A DNA stretch of 38,304 nucleotides, taken from Synergistaceae bacterium. GTDB lineage: Bacteria; Synergistota; Synergistia; Synergistales; Aminobacteriaceae. Within the stretch, counting starts at the first letter, position 1. Each line of letters begins with the position of its first letter. Location: assembly GCA_031272035.1 (NCBI GenBank), contig JAISUO010000084.1:1-38304 (forward strand), given 5' to 3'. Below the pieces are notes generated by a model. The model was given only the letters and a program-made list of their open reading frames with translations. It ran no database searches and was not told the DNA's origin. Made by a program: the position numbers and the translations under genes. This document shows, one piece after another, positions 25,403 through 33,630 of the stretch.

Positions 25403-26875
25403 CATCGGCGGAATAATCGGCGGTTTCTCGGTAATCGGCGGCTGCGGGGGCGTTATCGGAGGCTGAGGAGGTGTTGCCGGCGGCTGGACAGGTTCTTTCC
25501 AGCCTGACGCTTCCTTCAGCCGCTCCAGGGCCTTCGTACCGTCCAGAACGCCGTTCTCCAGAGCGTAGTCCAGAGCCGTTTTTCCCTCCTGATCTTTCGC
25601 CGCGGCGTCGGCTCCCGCGTCCAGCAGGAACTCCACCAGCTCCGGAGCTCTGGCGTGCTCCACCTGAACAATGCCCATGAGAAGGGTCGTTCCGTCTCCG
25701 TCCAGCTCCGGATTGGGAGAAGCGCCGGCCCGGACCAGAAGGGTCACGATCTCACCGGTGACGTTTTTATACAGTTCCTCCTCAGGGTCGAAAAGGGCCA
25801 TCAGAAATTTATCGCGCTGATACGATGCGTCCGCTCCGCGCTCCACGAGAAGCCTCAGAACCTCCGCGTTTCCGGAGGAAAGGGCGCTGCCCAGGGCGGC
25901 CTCCAGGGGCGTGGCGAAATTCCCGCCCTCCGTCCGGATGTTGACGTCCATTCCCGCGTCCAGAGCCTTTTTAATCGCCGACAGGTCTCCGATTCCGCAA
26001 AGGTCAATAAAGGCCCTCGGGCTCATGACGCCCCGATTTTTGAGCTCTTCCACTTTTTTGAGGGCCTTCTCGAAACCCTGTTCCGCCGACTTTTCGTACC
26101 AGTCCAGCGCCTGAGTCTCGTCCTTCGGAACGCCCTCGTTGCCGTCCTCGCACAAAATGCCCATGTTGTACTGAGCCAGACGGTTTCCCTGCTCCGCGGA
26201 CTTCCGGAACCACTCCGCCGCCCTGGCTTTGTCCTGAGCCACGCCCTGCCCGTTGTAGTACATCACGGCCAGGTCCAGCTGTCCGCCGCTGTTTCCCTGT
26301 TCCGCCGATTTCCGGAACCACTCGAAGGCCTGGGCTTCGTCCTTTGGGATCCCCTCGCCCTCCCGGAGCATCGCCCCAAGCGTGTCCTGAGCGCTGGCGT
26401 TCCCGCCCTCCGCCGCTTTGCGGAACCATTCCGCCGCCTGAGCGGGGTCTTTCGGAACTCCCCATCCATTGCGATACAGGATCCCCATGTTCTCCTGAGC
26501 CGCGGCGTTGCCCTGGTCGGCGGCCTTCCGGAACCACTCCGCCGCTTTGGCGTAATCCTGAGCCGCGCCCTGCCCGTTGTAGTACAGGACCCCGACCTTG
26601 ATCTGAGCGTCCACGTGACCCTGCTCCCCCGCTTTGGTAAACCACTCCAGAGCCTTCGCGTAATCCTGAGGAATGCCCTTGTGATAGCCGTCGAAGTAGA
26701 CCCGACCCATTTTGTACTGAGCTTCCCGATCCCCTTTTTCGGCGGCGGCCCTGTAACCGTCCAGATTTTCCTCGATCTCGATGGAAGCCGCCAGACTTCC
26801 GGCGGGCTGTGACGCCAGAGAGAACAGAGCCCAAACGACGGTGAACGCCGCCGCGAAACGCGCAACTCGCTTCAT
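25121..26875 (-). CDS. Exported Sel1-ankyrin repeat protein with C-terminal beta domain
   Basis: 584 residues. Signal peptide 1-30; six Sel1 repeats at about 34-290 (for example AAEWFRKAADQGNAAAQENM); ankyrin repeats at about 295-460 (DAGADAAAKDQEGKTALDYA and others); a proline-rich linker at about 465-497; and a final domain of about 85 residues (VSLDGVWGAMVNGQQWVMQY onward) almost identical to the end of the clostripain-like protease next door. Sel1 and ankyrin repeats are protein-binding scaffolds, so this is probably a periplasmic or surface adaptor. The C-terminal domain, of LxGxW lipocalin-like type, may be a sorting or docking tag. GGGGAGG precedes the ATG by about ten bases. It follows the protease gene after 122 bases holding a hairpin. 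Confidence 0.88.
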   Translation of the reverse strand: MKRVARFAAAFTVVWALFSLASQPAGSLAASIEIEENLDGYRAAAEKGDREAQYKMGRVYFDGYHKGIPQDYAKALEWFTKAGEQGHVDAQIKVGVLYYNGQGAAQDYAKAAEWFRKAADQGNAAAQENMGILYRNGWGVPKDPAQAAEWFRKAAEGGNASAQDTLGAMLREGEGIPKDEAQAFEWFRKSAEQGNSGGQLDLAVMYYNGQGVAQDKARAAEWFRKSAEQGNRLAQYNMGILCEDGNEGVPKDETQALDWYEKSAEQGFEKALKKVEELKNRGVMSPRAFIDLCGIGDLSAIKKALDAGMDVNIRTEGGNFATPLEAALGSALSSGNAEVLRLLVERGADASYQRDKFLMALFDPEEELYKNVTGEIVTLLVRAGASPNPELDGDGTTLLMGIVQVEHARAPELVEFLLDAGADAAAKDQEGKTALDYALENGVLDGTKALERLKEASGWKEPVQPPATPPQPPITPPQPPITEKPPIIPPMPQPPIPQQVSLDGVWGAMVNGQQWVMQYQGNQYQGWINGMPAEAGIFQIQGNMMVGRTTTGMAFSNFFQMDPSGSMFQITAPNGFSIVYQRMQ

Positions 26876-26908
26876 TGCTTCCCAACCTCCCCTGCCTGTC
26901 TCAATTTA

Positions 26909-26940
26909 CGCTCCGGCCTCAGAATAGGGGAACCGGAGCG
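26909..26940 (-). terminator. Hairpin between protease and Sel1-ankyrin genes
   Basis: CGCTCCGG (26909-26916) pairs with CCGGAGCG (26933-26940) around 16 bases, and A/T pairs extend the stem on the outside. It lies in the 122-base gap and could be a partial terminator or an mRNA processing site. No U-run of note. Confidence 0.5.
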
Positions 26941-26997
26941 CAAAATTGTCAGAGAAACGTCACCTGCATGTTACAAAAGTGTGAAAAGTAATGTTTT

Positions 26998-27279
26998 TTA
27001 CTGCATCCTCTGGTAAACGATGGAGAACCCGTTGGGAGCTGTGATCTGGAACATACTGCCGTCGGGGGCCATCTGGAAGAAGTTGGAGAACGCCATTCCC
27101 GTGGTCGTCTGACCAACCATCATGTTGCCCTGAATCTGAAAGATTCCAGCCTCGGCGGGCATTCCGTTGATCCAGCCCTGATACCGGTTGCCCTGGTACT
27201 GCATCACCCACTGCTGGCCGTTCACCATCGCCCCCCACACCCCGTCCAGACTTACCTGCTGCGGAACCGGCGGCTGAGG
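26998..27279 (-). repeat. 282-bp near-identical repeat, copy 2
   Basis: Second copy of the repeat at 25121-25402, forming the end of the clostripain-like protease gene. The match starts exactly at the stop codon and ends in the proline-rich linker. Confidence 0.9.
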
Positions 27280-30102
27280 AGGAGCGGACGGACGGGGGCG
27301 TATCACCGGCTTTTGCTGTTCCGCCCGGTCGTAGATCATCGACTTCCCGCTGTCCAAAAACGTCAGCACCAGAGAATCTCCCTCAGGAATGAAGGCAAAC
27401 CCCGGCAGAGCGGACTGCTGCCCGTCCGGCGTCACCATCACCAGGCTGTCCCGCACCGCGTACCGGCCCGCGAGGTTCTTTCCCGTCGCGCTCCTGTACT
27501 CGAATCGACCGCCTGAAAAGATGAAGGAACTGTTATCTTTTCCTGTCCATGTTCCTTCCAGCACCCGGGCGGAAAACAGCTGATCGGAGATTGGAACCAG
27601 CACGACGGGAGACAGATTGAAGGCGTCGAACATTTTCCAGACGTATCCGGTTTCGTCCGTGACCAGCACCGCGAAATTGCGGTCCGCCAGGGAAAAACCT
27701 TTCCATGAGTCGTTCCACTGGAAACGGCTGAGAAAGGGCACGCCTTCCTGCTCCCAGTTGAGATAGAAGGTCATATCCTCTTCACCCGGCGTCTGCTGAA
27801 TGGCGATCAGGTTCTCGCCGCCATTGGGGTAAGGCCCCAGTTTGATTTCGAGGACGCTTCCCGTGGGGGCGATGATGAGCGTTTCATCGTCCCGCCGGGG
27901 GACTCCCGCGGCCACGGCGTAGCGGCCCGGCAGTTTCGCGAGCCCCTCCCTGTTGGTCACCTCCAGCCAGGGGGTGATGTTGGGGTTGGCCTTCACCGCC
28001 ACAGGGCGGCTCATCCGCTCCGCGCCGGTTCCTCCAAGAGACTCCGCCATTCCGGCGATTTTCATGTACCGGCCCTCGGGAATCAGCTCAAGGATCACAC
28101 TGACGCCCTCTTTCCAGACGAGCTCCTCCCCGGGAACCTTCCGGACCTCGCCGTCGCCGGTTCGTTTTTCCAGAGTGGGGCGGAACACGCCTCCCGGTAT
28201 GGGAGTCACCGCGAAGGTCGTGCTTCCCTCCCACTCGCCGGGAACGACGGCGGTCATGCTTTCGATGCTGTAAAACTCCGTGTTGACCTTCACCTCCACG
28301 GGCAGTTCGCCATTCGTCTCCGAGTCGGAATAAGTTCCCCTGACGATGAAGTGCTTCGAGTCGCTCAGGTCCAGAAACTCCGCCGTAACGAGAACGCTTT
28401 TTTCTCCGTTGGAGAACCGGTGAGCCATGCCGCCCACCTGATAGGCCAGCTCGTTTCGCCCGTCTTTGAAAACAGGCGTCAGAATCTCATCGGATGCCGC
28501 TTCGGCCCTCTTTTGCAGGCTTTCCGGGTCCAGCGCCTCGTCCATGAGGATGCTGCGGGTCAGAGTGGTGTACTCTCCGTTGGGGTCGCCGGAGTCCGAC
28601 ATGGACATGCCCATCTGAGCCCAGAGAATGTATTTCCCCTCTATGACCAGCCTGACCCAGCTTCCGTTGTCCGCGTCCCGGCCCGACAGGGGAACCACCG
28701 AATCCGAGGGAGTGATCGAAAGGTCCGCTCCGCTTTTGACCGTCTTCACGCCGGCCTTCAGAACGGGATTTCCGAACTCCACCTCCGTCACCTCGGGGGC
28801 CTCCATACCCTCTTTTTTCTGAAATTTATGAAGGTTCGACAGGGCGGTCAGCCAGCCGGTCTTTTGGTTGAAGTCGGTGTCTTCGTATCGGGGGATCACG
28901 TTGTCCTCCCGCAGCGGAACGTAAATGGACAGCCCCCGCCCGCCGGGGAATCCCGGTCCGTTCTCCGTGGCCAGAATCATGGATTTTATCGCAGCCTCCG
29001 CCGCCTCGATCTCCTTCAGGGGCGGATTTTTCAGGGTTTCTTTCATCCGGGCCAGCCAGTCCAGCGCGTCCACGCTGCTGAAGGCCCCCCGACCGGCGGT
29101 ATAGTCGCTTCGTCCTCCGTAGTTTTGAGTGTAGAAGGCCGTGCGGGTGACCGCGTCCCATTCCTCCGACATCCGGCCGGACAGAGCTTTCGCCAGAGCC
29201 CCGAAGGCCGCCGTCATTTCGTCGGCCCTGGACAGGTCACAGGCGGTGATGGACCAGTCCTTTCTGTAACTCAGCCCACGGGTTCCGTTCTTCAGAAGAT
29301 TCACCGCCAGCCTGTCCGTTTTGTCTCCGCGGGCGAAGAGGGACAGGGCGCTCACGTAGTCCATGCCCAGGGCCGACACCGGAGTGGGGGCCGCCAGCAT
29401 ATACCGGGCGAAGGGCGCACAGGCGGCGGCGACCTCGGCCTGACCCATCAGGCACATCTCGAAAACCAAAAGGTCCGCTCTGCCGCCGGGGAACAGGCCC
29501 GAAACGCGGGACAGAACGCCCTGGAACTGCTCCAGGCTCATGAGGGTCTGGTTTCCTTTTCCGTCGTCCTGATCATCCAGAAGCCCGATCCAGGTTCCCC
29601 CGTGGTTCCAGAGCACCAGCGCGACTTTGGGGGCGGGGTATTTTTCGAGACCGGCGCGGATAAAGGCCTCCAGAGTCGCGGGCGAGGCCATGTCCAGCTC
29701 GCCGCAGTCCGCCAGAAGCTCCGAGTTCAGCTCCCGAAGCTCTCCCTCCGGGGCGTCGGGGCCTTTCGACGGCCGGATGTGATACGCCCGGGCCCCCGTC
29801 CAGTCCCCCAGACCGGCTTCGAAGCCCTGAGCCCGGTCCAGCAGTACCGCCACATCCACTTTGCCCTTCGCCTCCGCAAGACCCTGCTCCAGATTTCTCA
29901 TATGGTACAGCGCCTGAAATTCCAGGTTGTTGTCTCCGTCCATATAAATGAGAATCGTCCACTCCCGTTTGTCCGAGGGCTCCGGCGTTCCCCAGTCTCC
30001 CAGAGAAACGGAGGCGGCCGCGGGCATAATATTGACGGAGAAAATATTGGTCAGGAGCCAGATACACATTAAGACCCCCGGCGCCGCTTTGAATTTTTTC
30101 AC
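26998..30102 (-). CDS. Exported clostripain-family (C11) cysteine protease
   Basis: 1034 residues. Signal peptide 1-30 or so. The C11 domain (about 45-420) opens with EWTILIYMDGDNNLE. Catalytic His167 is in LWNHGGTWIGLLDD and catalytic Cys217 in VFEMCLMGQAE (usual form D-x-CLM). This family cleaves after Arg or Lys. Then comes a long beta-rich middle region, a first LxGTW-type beta domain (LEGTWTGKDNSSFIFSGG), a proline-rich linker and a final beta domain (85 residues) shared with the Sel1-ankyrin protein. GTG at 30102 is the likely start: GGAGG lies seven bases upstream, whereas GTG 30108 is next to the site. It is the only protease of the locus and may process exported proteins, the role mycosins have in type VII systems; this is inference. 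Confidence 0.9.
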   Translation of the reverse strand: MKKFKAAPGVLMCIWLLTNIFSVNIMPAAASVSLGDWGTPEPSDKREWTILIYMDGDNNLEFQALYHMRNLEQGLAEAKGKVDVAVLLDRAQGFEAGLGDWTGARAYHIRPSKGPDAPEGELRELNSELLADCGELDMASPATLEAFIRAGLEKYPAPKVALVLWNHGGTWIGLLDDQDDGKGNQTLMSLEQFQGVLSRVSGLFPGGRADLLVFEMCLMGQAEVAAACAPFARYMLAAPTPVSALGMDYVSALSLFARGDKTDRLAVNLLKNGTRGLSYRKDWSITACDLSRADEMTAAFGALAKALSGRMSEEWDAVTRTAFYTQNYGGRSDYTAGRGAFSSVDALDWLARMKETLKNPPLKEIEAAEAAIKSMILATENGPGFPGGRGLSIYVPLREDNVIPRYEDTDFNQKTGWLTALSNLHKFQKKEGMEAPEVTEVEFGNPVLKAGVKTVKSGADLSITPSDSVVPLSGRDADNGSWVRLVIEGKYILWAQMGMSMSDSGDPNGEYTTLTRSILMDEALDPESLQKRAEAASDEILTPVFKDGRNELAYQVGGMAHRFSNGEKSVLVTAEFLDLSDSKHFIVRGTYSDSETNGELPVEVKVNTEFYSIESMTAVVPGEWEGSTTFAVTPIPGGVFRPTLEKRTGDGEVRKVPGEELVWKEGVSVILELIPEGRYMKIAGMAESLGGTGAERMSRPVAVKANPNITPWLEVTNREGLAKLPGRYAVAAGVPRRDDETLIIAPTGSVLEIKLGPYPNGGENLIAIQQTPGEEDMTFYLNWEQEGVPFLSRFQWNDSWKGFSLADRNFAVLVTDETGYVWKMFDAFNLSPVVLVPISDQLFSARVLEGTWTGKDNSSFIFSGGRFEYRSATGKNLAGRYAVRDSLVMVTPDGQQSALPGFAFIPEGDSLVLTFLDSGKSMIYDRAEQQKPVIRPRPSAPPQPPVPQQVSLDGVWGAMVNGQQWVMQYQGNRYQGWINGMPAEAGIFQIQGNMMVGQTTTGMAFSNFFQMAPDGSMFQITAPNGFSIVYQRMQ

Positions 30103-30145
30103 GTTCACCCCTCCCCTGCGTCTTTTTTTTGGTTATTTTTTCGGG

Positions 30146-30886
30146 TCACTTCGATCGGAGAATCGCCTCGTTGCGGGCCTTCAGCGCCCTGTCGGCCTCC
30201 ACCGCCGCCCGAATAAGGTCGTCCAGCCGGGCCGATGTTTCCTCGCCCGAAGCGGACAGCAGCAGCTCCCCTTTGACCTGAACCTCGTCCAGAGTCCGAG
30301 TCAGCGCCGCTTCCACGCCTTTCGAGGCCTGGGTTGGCTCGGAGTACAGGAGGTTGTCGGCCAGTTTGCGAAGGGGCGTCAAAGCGCCCGCCATATCGGG
30401 CCGGGCGCCGAAGCGGGACAGAAGGTCGTTCACTCGGGCCGATTCGTCCCCCAGACGGTTTTTGGCCTCCCGAACCACTTGTTGGGCCCCGCCGCTTTTG
30501 AGGGCCGCCATGTTGATGAACTGCAGGGGCAGAAGAAAGACGAGTCCGCCGGCCACGTGGAGCAGGAAATATCTGAGAACGCTCATCTGGACGAAGGCGT
30601 TGAACACCGACGCCAGGATGACGAACACCACATAAAGGCACGCCAGCATGAGCTGCGTAAAGGTGTGGGGCGGCTGACGGCTGGAGTCGGAGTAGACGAT
30701 CCGGGCGGCGAAAAGCCCCGACAGAACCGCCGAAAAAAGCAGAAGCCCCATGGAGATCCAGAACGTGGTGTTACGCTGTTCCGGAGTGGTCAGGAAGTAA
30801 ATGAAAATACCCGCGACGACGCATACGGCCGCCAGAGTCAAAAAGATATTGAACGCCTGCCTGAATTTGTTCAACTGAACTCCCAT
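30146..30886 (-). CDS. Four-helix inner-membrane protein with cytoplasmic helical domain
   Basis: 246 residues: membrane helices at about 14-32, 42-64, 78-98 and 104-124, then a cytoplasmic, mostly helical region of 120 residues with ARVNDLLSRFGARPDMAGAL and repeated Leu/Ala heptads that could pack against partners. No family is recognised. GGAGGTG lies seven bases before the ATG. 43 bases before the protease gene and 37 after the SPFH gene, so it is in the same operon. Possible membrane platform of the locus. Confidence 0.8.
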   Translation of the reverse strand: MGVQLNKFRQAFNIFLTLAAVCVVAGIFIYFLTTPEQRNTTFWISMGLLLFSAVLSGLFAARIVYSDSSRQPPHTFTQLMLACLYVVFVILASVFNAFVQMSVLRYFLLHVAGGLVFLLPLQFINMAALKSGGAQQVVREAKNRLGDESARVNDLLSRFGARPDMAGALTPLRKLADNLLYSEPTQASKGVEAALTRTLDEVQVKGELLLSASGEETSARLDDLIRAAVEADRALKARNEAILRSK

Positions 30887-30923
30887 GATGTGACACCTCC
30901 AGATTTAGAGCGGATTGCGATTT

Positions 30924-32095
30924 TTAACTGACCGCTTTGCCGCAGTTGGCGCAGAAGGACGCGCCGGGCGGAATGGACGCTCCGCACTCGCAGGTTTTTT
31001 GCAGGGCGGTTCCGCAGCCGGGGCAGAATTTCACGTCCCTCTCAATGACCGCGCCGCACTTTGGACAGGTGAGCGCCAGAGGCTTGCCGCACTCGGAGCA
31101 GAACCGGGCGCCTTCCCTGTAAGGTTTTCCGCAGTGCGGACATTTTTGGGCCTCCGGAACGGACTGAGGCGAGGGGGTTCCGGCCAGGCTCAGATTTTGC
31201 GCCATCTGACCGGCCATCTGCCCGAAGGCCCCGCCGGTTCCCATGCCCACGCCCAGCCCGATGCCCGCGCCCATGAGGGGATTTCCGCCGCCGCCTCCGG
31301 ACTCGGCCAGTTTTTCCATGGTGTCGAAGGAGCGCATTTGACGGTAGTCGTAGCCCACGACCTCCATTCGGGCCCGGTCGGACAGGGCCTTCCGAATCTC
31401 CACGACGGCGGGGTCGTCCTCCGGGACGTTGACGGAGCCCACGTAGAAGTTCAGGACATCGATGCCGTAGTCGTCGAAAACGGACTTCAGACGCTCCACG
31501 CTCTCGTCCGCCATCTCTCCCATGTAGGCGCTGACCTCGAAGATGTTGATCTTCTTTTTTACGAGATAGGAGGCGATCAGGTCCCCGATGCGGTTCAGGA
31601 TCAGCCCCCGGAAGGCGGAAACCAGCGTCTCACGGTCGAGCTGAGGCCGCGTTCCCACCAGTTTGATCAGGAACTTCCGGGCGTCCTCCACCCGAACGCC
31701 AAACTGCCCGTAGGCCCGGACGGGAATGGGAATTTTGTACTCCGGATCCCGCAGCTGCAGGGGATGGGCCGTCCCCCACTTGACGTCCAGCACGTGCATT
31801 TTGTTGACGAACCACACCGAGGCCTTGAAGGGAGACTCCCCTCCGGTGGGAAGGTTCAGAAGACGCCCAAGAATGGGATGTTGTCGGTGGACAGGGTGTA
31901 GCGCCCCGGACCGAAGCGGTCCAGCGCCTGCCCGTCCCGGAACAGGATGGCCTCCTGAGACTCCTGAACGATGAGCTGCGTCCAGTTGCCCAGTTCGTCG
32001 CTGCGTTTGGGGTTTTTGGGGTCCACCCAGCGCCAGGCGAAAATATCCGACGGATCGATGCTGCTGTCGAACTCCACAATTTGAACCAGAGCCAT
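30924..32095 (-). pseudogene. SPFH-domain protein with C-terminal zinc ribbons (YdjI-like), one frameshift
   Basis: Two frames make one gene. 32095-31856 encodes the start (MALVQIVEFDSSIDPSDIFA to DNIPFLG). One base is then missing in a GGG run (31868-31866 on the plus strand CCC); with GGGG the frame continues RLLNLPTGGESPFKASVWF into the long second part ending at 30924. The full product would be about 390 residues: an SPFH (band 7) domain, a Gly-rich hinge (GGGGGNPLMGAGIGLGVGMG) and two double zinc ribbons (CPHCGKPY, CSECGKPL, CPKCGAVI, CPGCGTAL, CECGA, CANCGKAV). SPFH proteins form membrane-associated rings or scaffolds. The break is either a sequencing error in a G run, a real mutation, or phase variation. 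Start ATG 32095 is 15 bases after the DUF4234 gene. Confidence 0.87.
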
Positions 32096-32110
32096 CTCAC
32101 CGGACCTCCT

Positions 32111-32698
32111 CTAAAGCCGCGCTTCCAGCAGGCGCGCATCGATCATGCGGTTGATGGACGACTGCAGGTAGAAGGGGCCGAACAGCACGGTCCACAGCGC
32201 CGACGGCGCCACAAGAGCCCCCAGAGCGTTCTGCGGGGCCACCCGCGCGGCGTAGCTCCTGAGCAGCTCCCGCATGGTCCAGGCGACGTAAACCACGAAC
32301 GCCGTAAAGCAGAGAAAAATCGGCTCCCTCGCCTCGGCCAGCTCCGGATCGTTCCTCGCGCCCATCGTCACAAGAAGATACAAAATATGAACGACAAGAA
32401 GCCCCCAAAGTTTTCCGCCGGTTTTTTTGCGTCCCGGGTCCAGGGCCTTGAAGGACTCCCGGCGCAGCACGTACCAGATGCTGTAGTACAGCCCCAGCGT
32501 GCACAGGCAGCAGATCACCATCATGCCGACGGACGTCCTTTTGAACCGGACTCCCCCCGCGGAGGAGTCGAACCCTCTCTGAAACTCTCCGCCGGGGCCG
32601 GAAAACGGGGAACGGGGAACCTCCACAACAGAACCGCAATAATCGCATATCTTCGCTCCAGGGGGCAGCGCCGCCCCGCACTTCGCACAATTAGCCAT
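32111..32698 (-). CDS. Zinc-ribbon / DUF4234-like membrane protein
   Basis: 195 residues. Zinc ribbon at 4-22 (CAKCGAALPPGAKICDYCG), a polar linker, then membrane helices. KRTSVGMMVICCLCTLGLYY with SIWYVLRRESFKAL is the DUF4234 pattern, and two or three more helices follow (about 95-110, 128-145, 160-178). AAGGAGG sits seven bases before the ATG. First gene of the 24-kb minus-strand locus and directly upstream of the SPFH/zinc-ribbon protein; both carry zinc ribbons, as in the YdjG/YdjI pair of Bacillus envelope-stress operons. Confidence 0.85.
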   Translation of the reverse strand: MANCAKCGAALPPGAKICDYCGSVVEVPRSPFSGPGGEFQRGFDSSAGGVRFKRTSVGMMVICCLCTLGLYYSIWYVLRRESFKALDPGRKKTGGKLWGLLVVHILYLLVTMGARNDPELAEAREPIFLCFTAFVVYVAWTMRELLRSYAARVAPQNALGALVAPSALWTVLFGPFYLQSSINRMIDARLLEARL

Positions 32699-32804
32699 TC
32701 AAAAGCCTCCTTGTCATTCCTGTTATTGTTTTCATGAGAGTCTAAATTGCGCTTATATTAGAGTAACATGACGCAGGGGACATCCTTTTCAGGTATGAAA
32801 TGAA

Positions 32805-32844
32805 TCATATTTTAGTATGAAACCGGCCTCATACTTTAGTATGA
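32805..32844. promoter_or_regulatory. Two palindromic operator-like sites
   Basis: TCATACTTTAGTATGA (32829-32844) is a perfect palindrome with a TTTA centre; TCATATTTTAGTATGA (32805-32820) is the same with one change. They are 24 bases apart, and a further half site GTATGA stands at 32793-32798. They lie between the divergent DUF4234 gene and VapBC module 2, where one regulator could control both. Confidence 0.65.
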
Positions 32845-32890
32845 AGTGAAGCTCAAACCTCTTTCAAAACTCGAAAAATCGACATTCCCC

Positions 32891-32932
32891 TTCGCGTTTT
32901 CCTTTTTCGCGTTCTCTTTTTTATGGGATAAT
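32891..32932 (+). promoter_or_regulatory. Promoter region of toxin-antitoxin module 2 with tandem repeat
   Basis: TTCGCGTTTTCCTTT (32891-32905) is followed at once by TTCGCGTTCTCTTTT (32906-32920), 12 of 15 bases equal, and then by GATAAT (32927-32932), a good -10 box 22 bases before the antitoxin start. The tandem repeat sits over the -35 region, a likely operator. Confidence 0.5.
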
Positions 32933-32954
32933 AGGGACAAGAGGGAGGATCGTC

Positions 32955-33206
32955 ATGCATACGTATCAGGCTTACTGTGAAAAGGGAAGAATTGTACCCG
33001 TGGGTAATCCGGTTATTCCGGAAGGACGGAAAATCATTATAACGGTCCTGGACGAAGGGAGCGATGATCAGAAAATATTGCGACGTTTGAACGCGCTCGC
33101 TGAATTTCGCAGGGAGATTCGAGCTTCCGTGGACGAGCCACTGGGCCCTGAATTTGACGAAATAGCAGAAAGGCGCGTCAATATTACGCGTGAAGTTGAT
33201 TTATGA
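32955..33206 (+). CDS. Antitoxin of VapBC-like module 2
   Basis: 83 residues. The N-terminus MHTYQAYCEKGRIVPVGNPV with IPEGRKIIITVLDE is a short beta fold of the kind found in AbrB-like or DUF104-like antitoxins; the C-terminal half is a charged helix that would bind the toxin. GGGAGG lies six bases before the ATG. Its stop overlaps the PIN gene start by four bases (ATGA). It transcribes away from the locus that begins on the other strand at 32698. Confidence 0.85.
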   Translation: MHTYQAYCEKGRIVPVGNPVIPEGRKIIITVLDEGSDDQKILRRLNALAEFRREIRASVDEPLGPEFDEIAERRVNITREVDL

Positions 33207-33604
33207 CAATTTTCGCTTTGGACACGAATATCGTTTCATATCTTTTAAAAGACGATGAGACCGTTTTTAATCATTACTTTGAAGAAATAGCGAAGGGAAA
33301 TGATTTTATAATACCTCCGATAACGTATTATGAAATCAAACGCGGGCTTTTTGCCTGTAACGCCGTTGCGAAAATCGCCGCTTTCAATCGCATGTGCCAG
33401 GAATTTGGCATAGGGGAAATGAATATCGCGATTTGGGATGAAGCTGCGCGGTTATTTGCGACAAATCGAAAAACGGGCCTCGTAATGGACGACGCCGATT
33501 TGTTTATCGCCGTTTTTTGTCTGGTGGGCGGCTATACCCTCGTCACCAATAACATCAGACATTTTGAAAGGGTGAAAGGTCTTACGCTTGTGAACTGGAA
33601 ATAA
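33203..33604 (+). CDS. vapC: PIN-domain toxin (VapC), module 2
   Basis: 133-residue VapC-type ribonuclease toxin. The classic start FALDTNIVSYLLK gives the first catalytic Asp (residue 6), ITYYEIKRGLF the Glu, and VMDDADLFIAVFC the third acidic site. The last site is in LVTNNIRHFERV, where Asn is found, as in many VapC. The C-terminus LVNWK is also typical (L-x-NW). It is a standard VapC of the tRNA-Met cleaving group by appearance, and unlike the PIN protein of module 1. Translationally coupled to the antitoxin. Confidence 0.93.
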   Translation: MTIFALDTNIVSYLLKDDETVFNHYFEEIAKGNDFIIPPITYYEIKRGLFACNAVAKIAAFNRMCQEFGIGEMNIAIWDEAARLFATNRKTGLVMDDADLFIAVFCLVGGYTLVTNNIRHFERVKGLTLVNWK

Positions 33605-33630
33605 ACGCGTATCACGGGGAGAACAGATTC

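Noticed and set aside
28351-30072. 573-codon open frame on the plus strand
   Set aside because: Antisense of the clostripain-like protease gene; a product of high-G+C codon shadowing.
32891-32920. Short repeats as a CRISPR array
   Set aside because: Only two adjacent 15-base units without spacers and no cas genes anywhere in the window.
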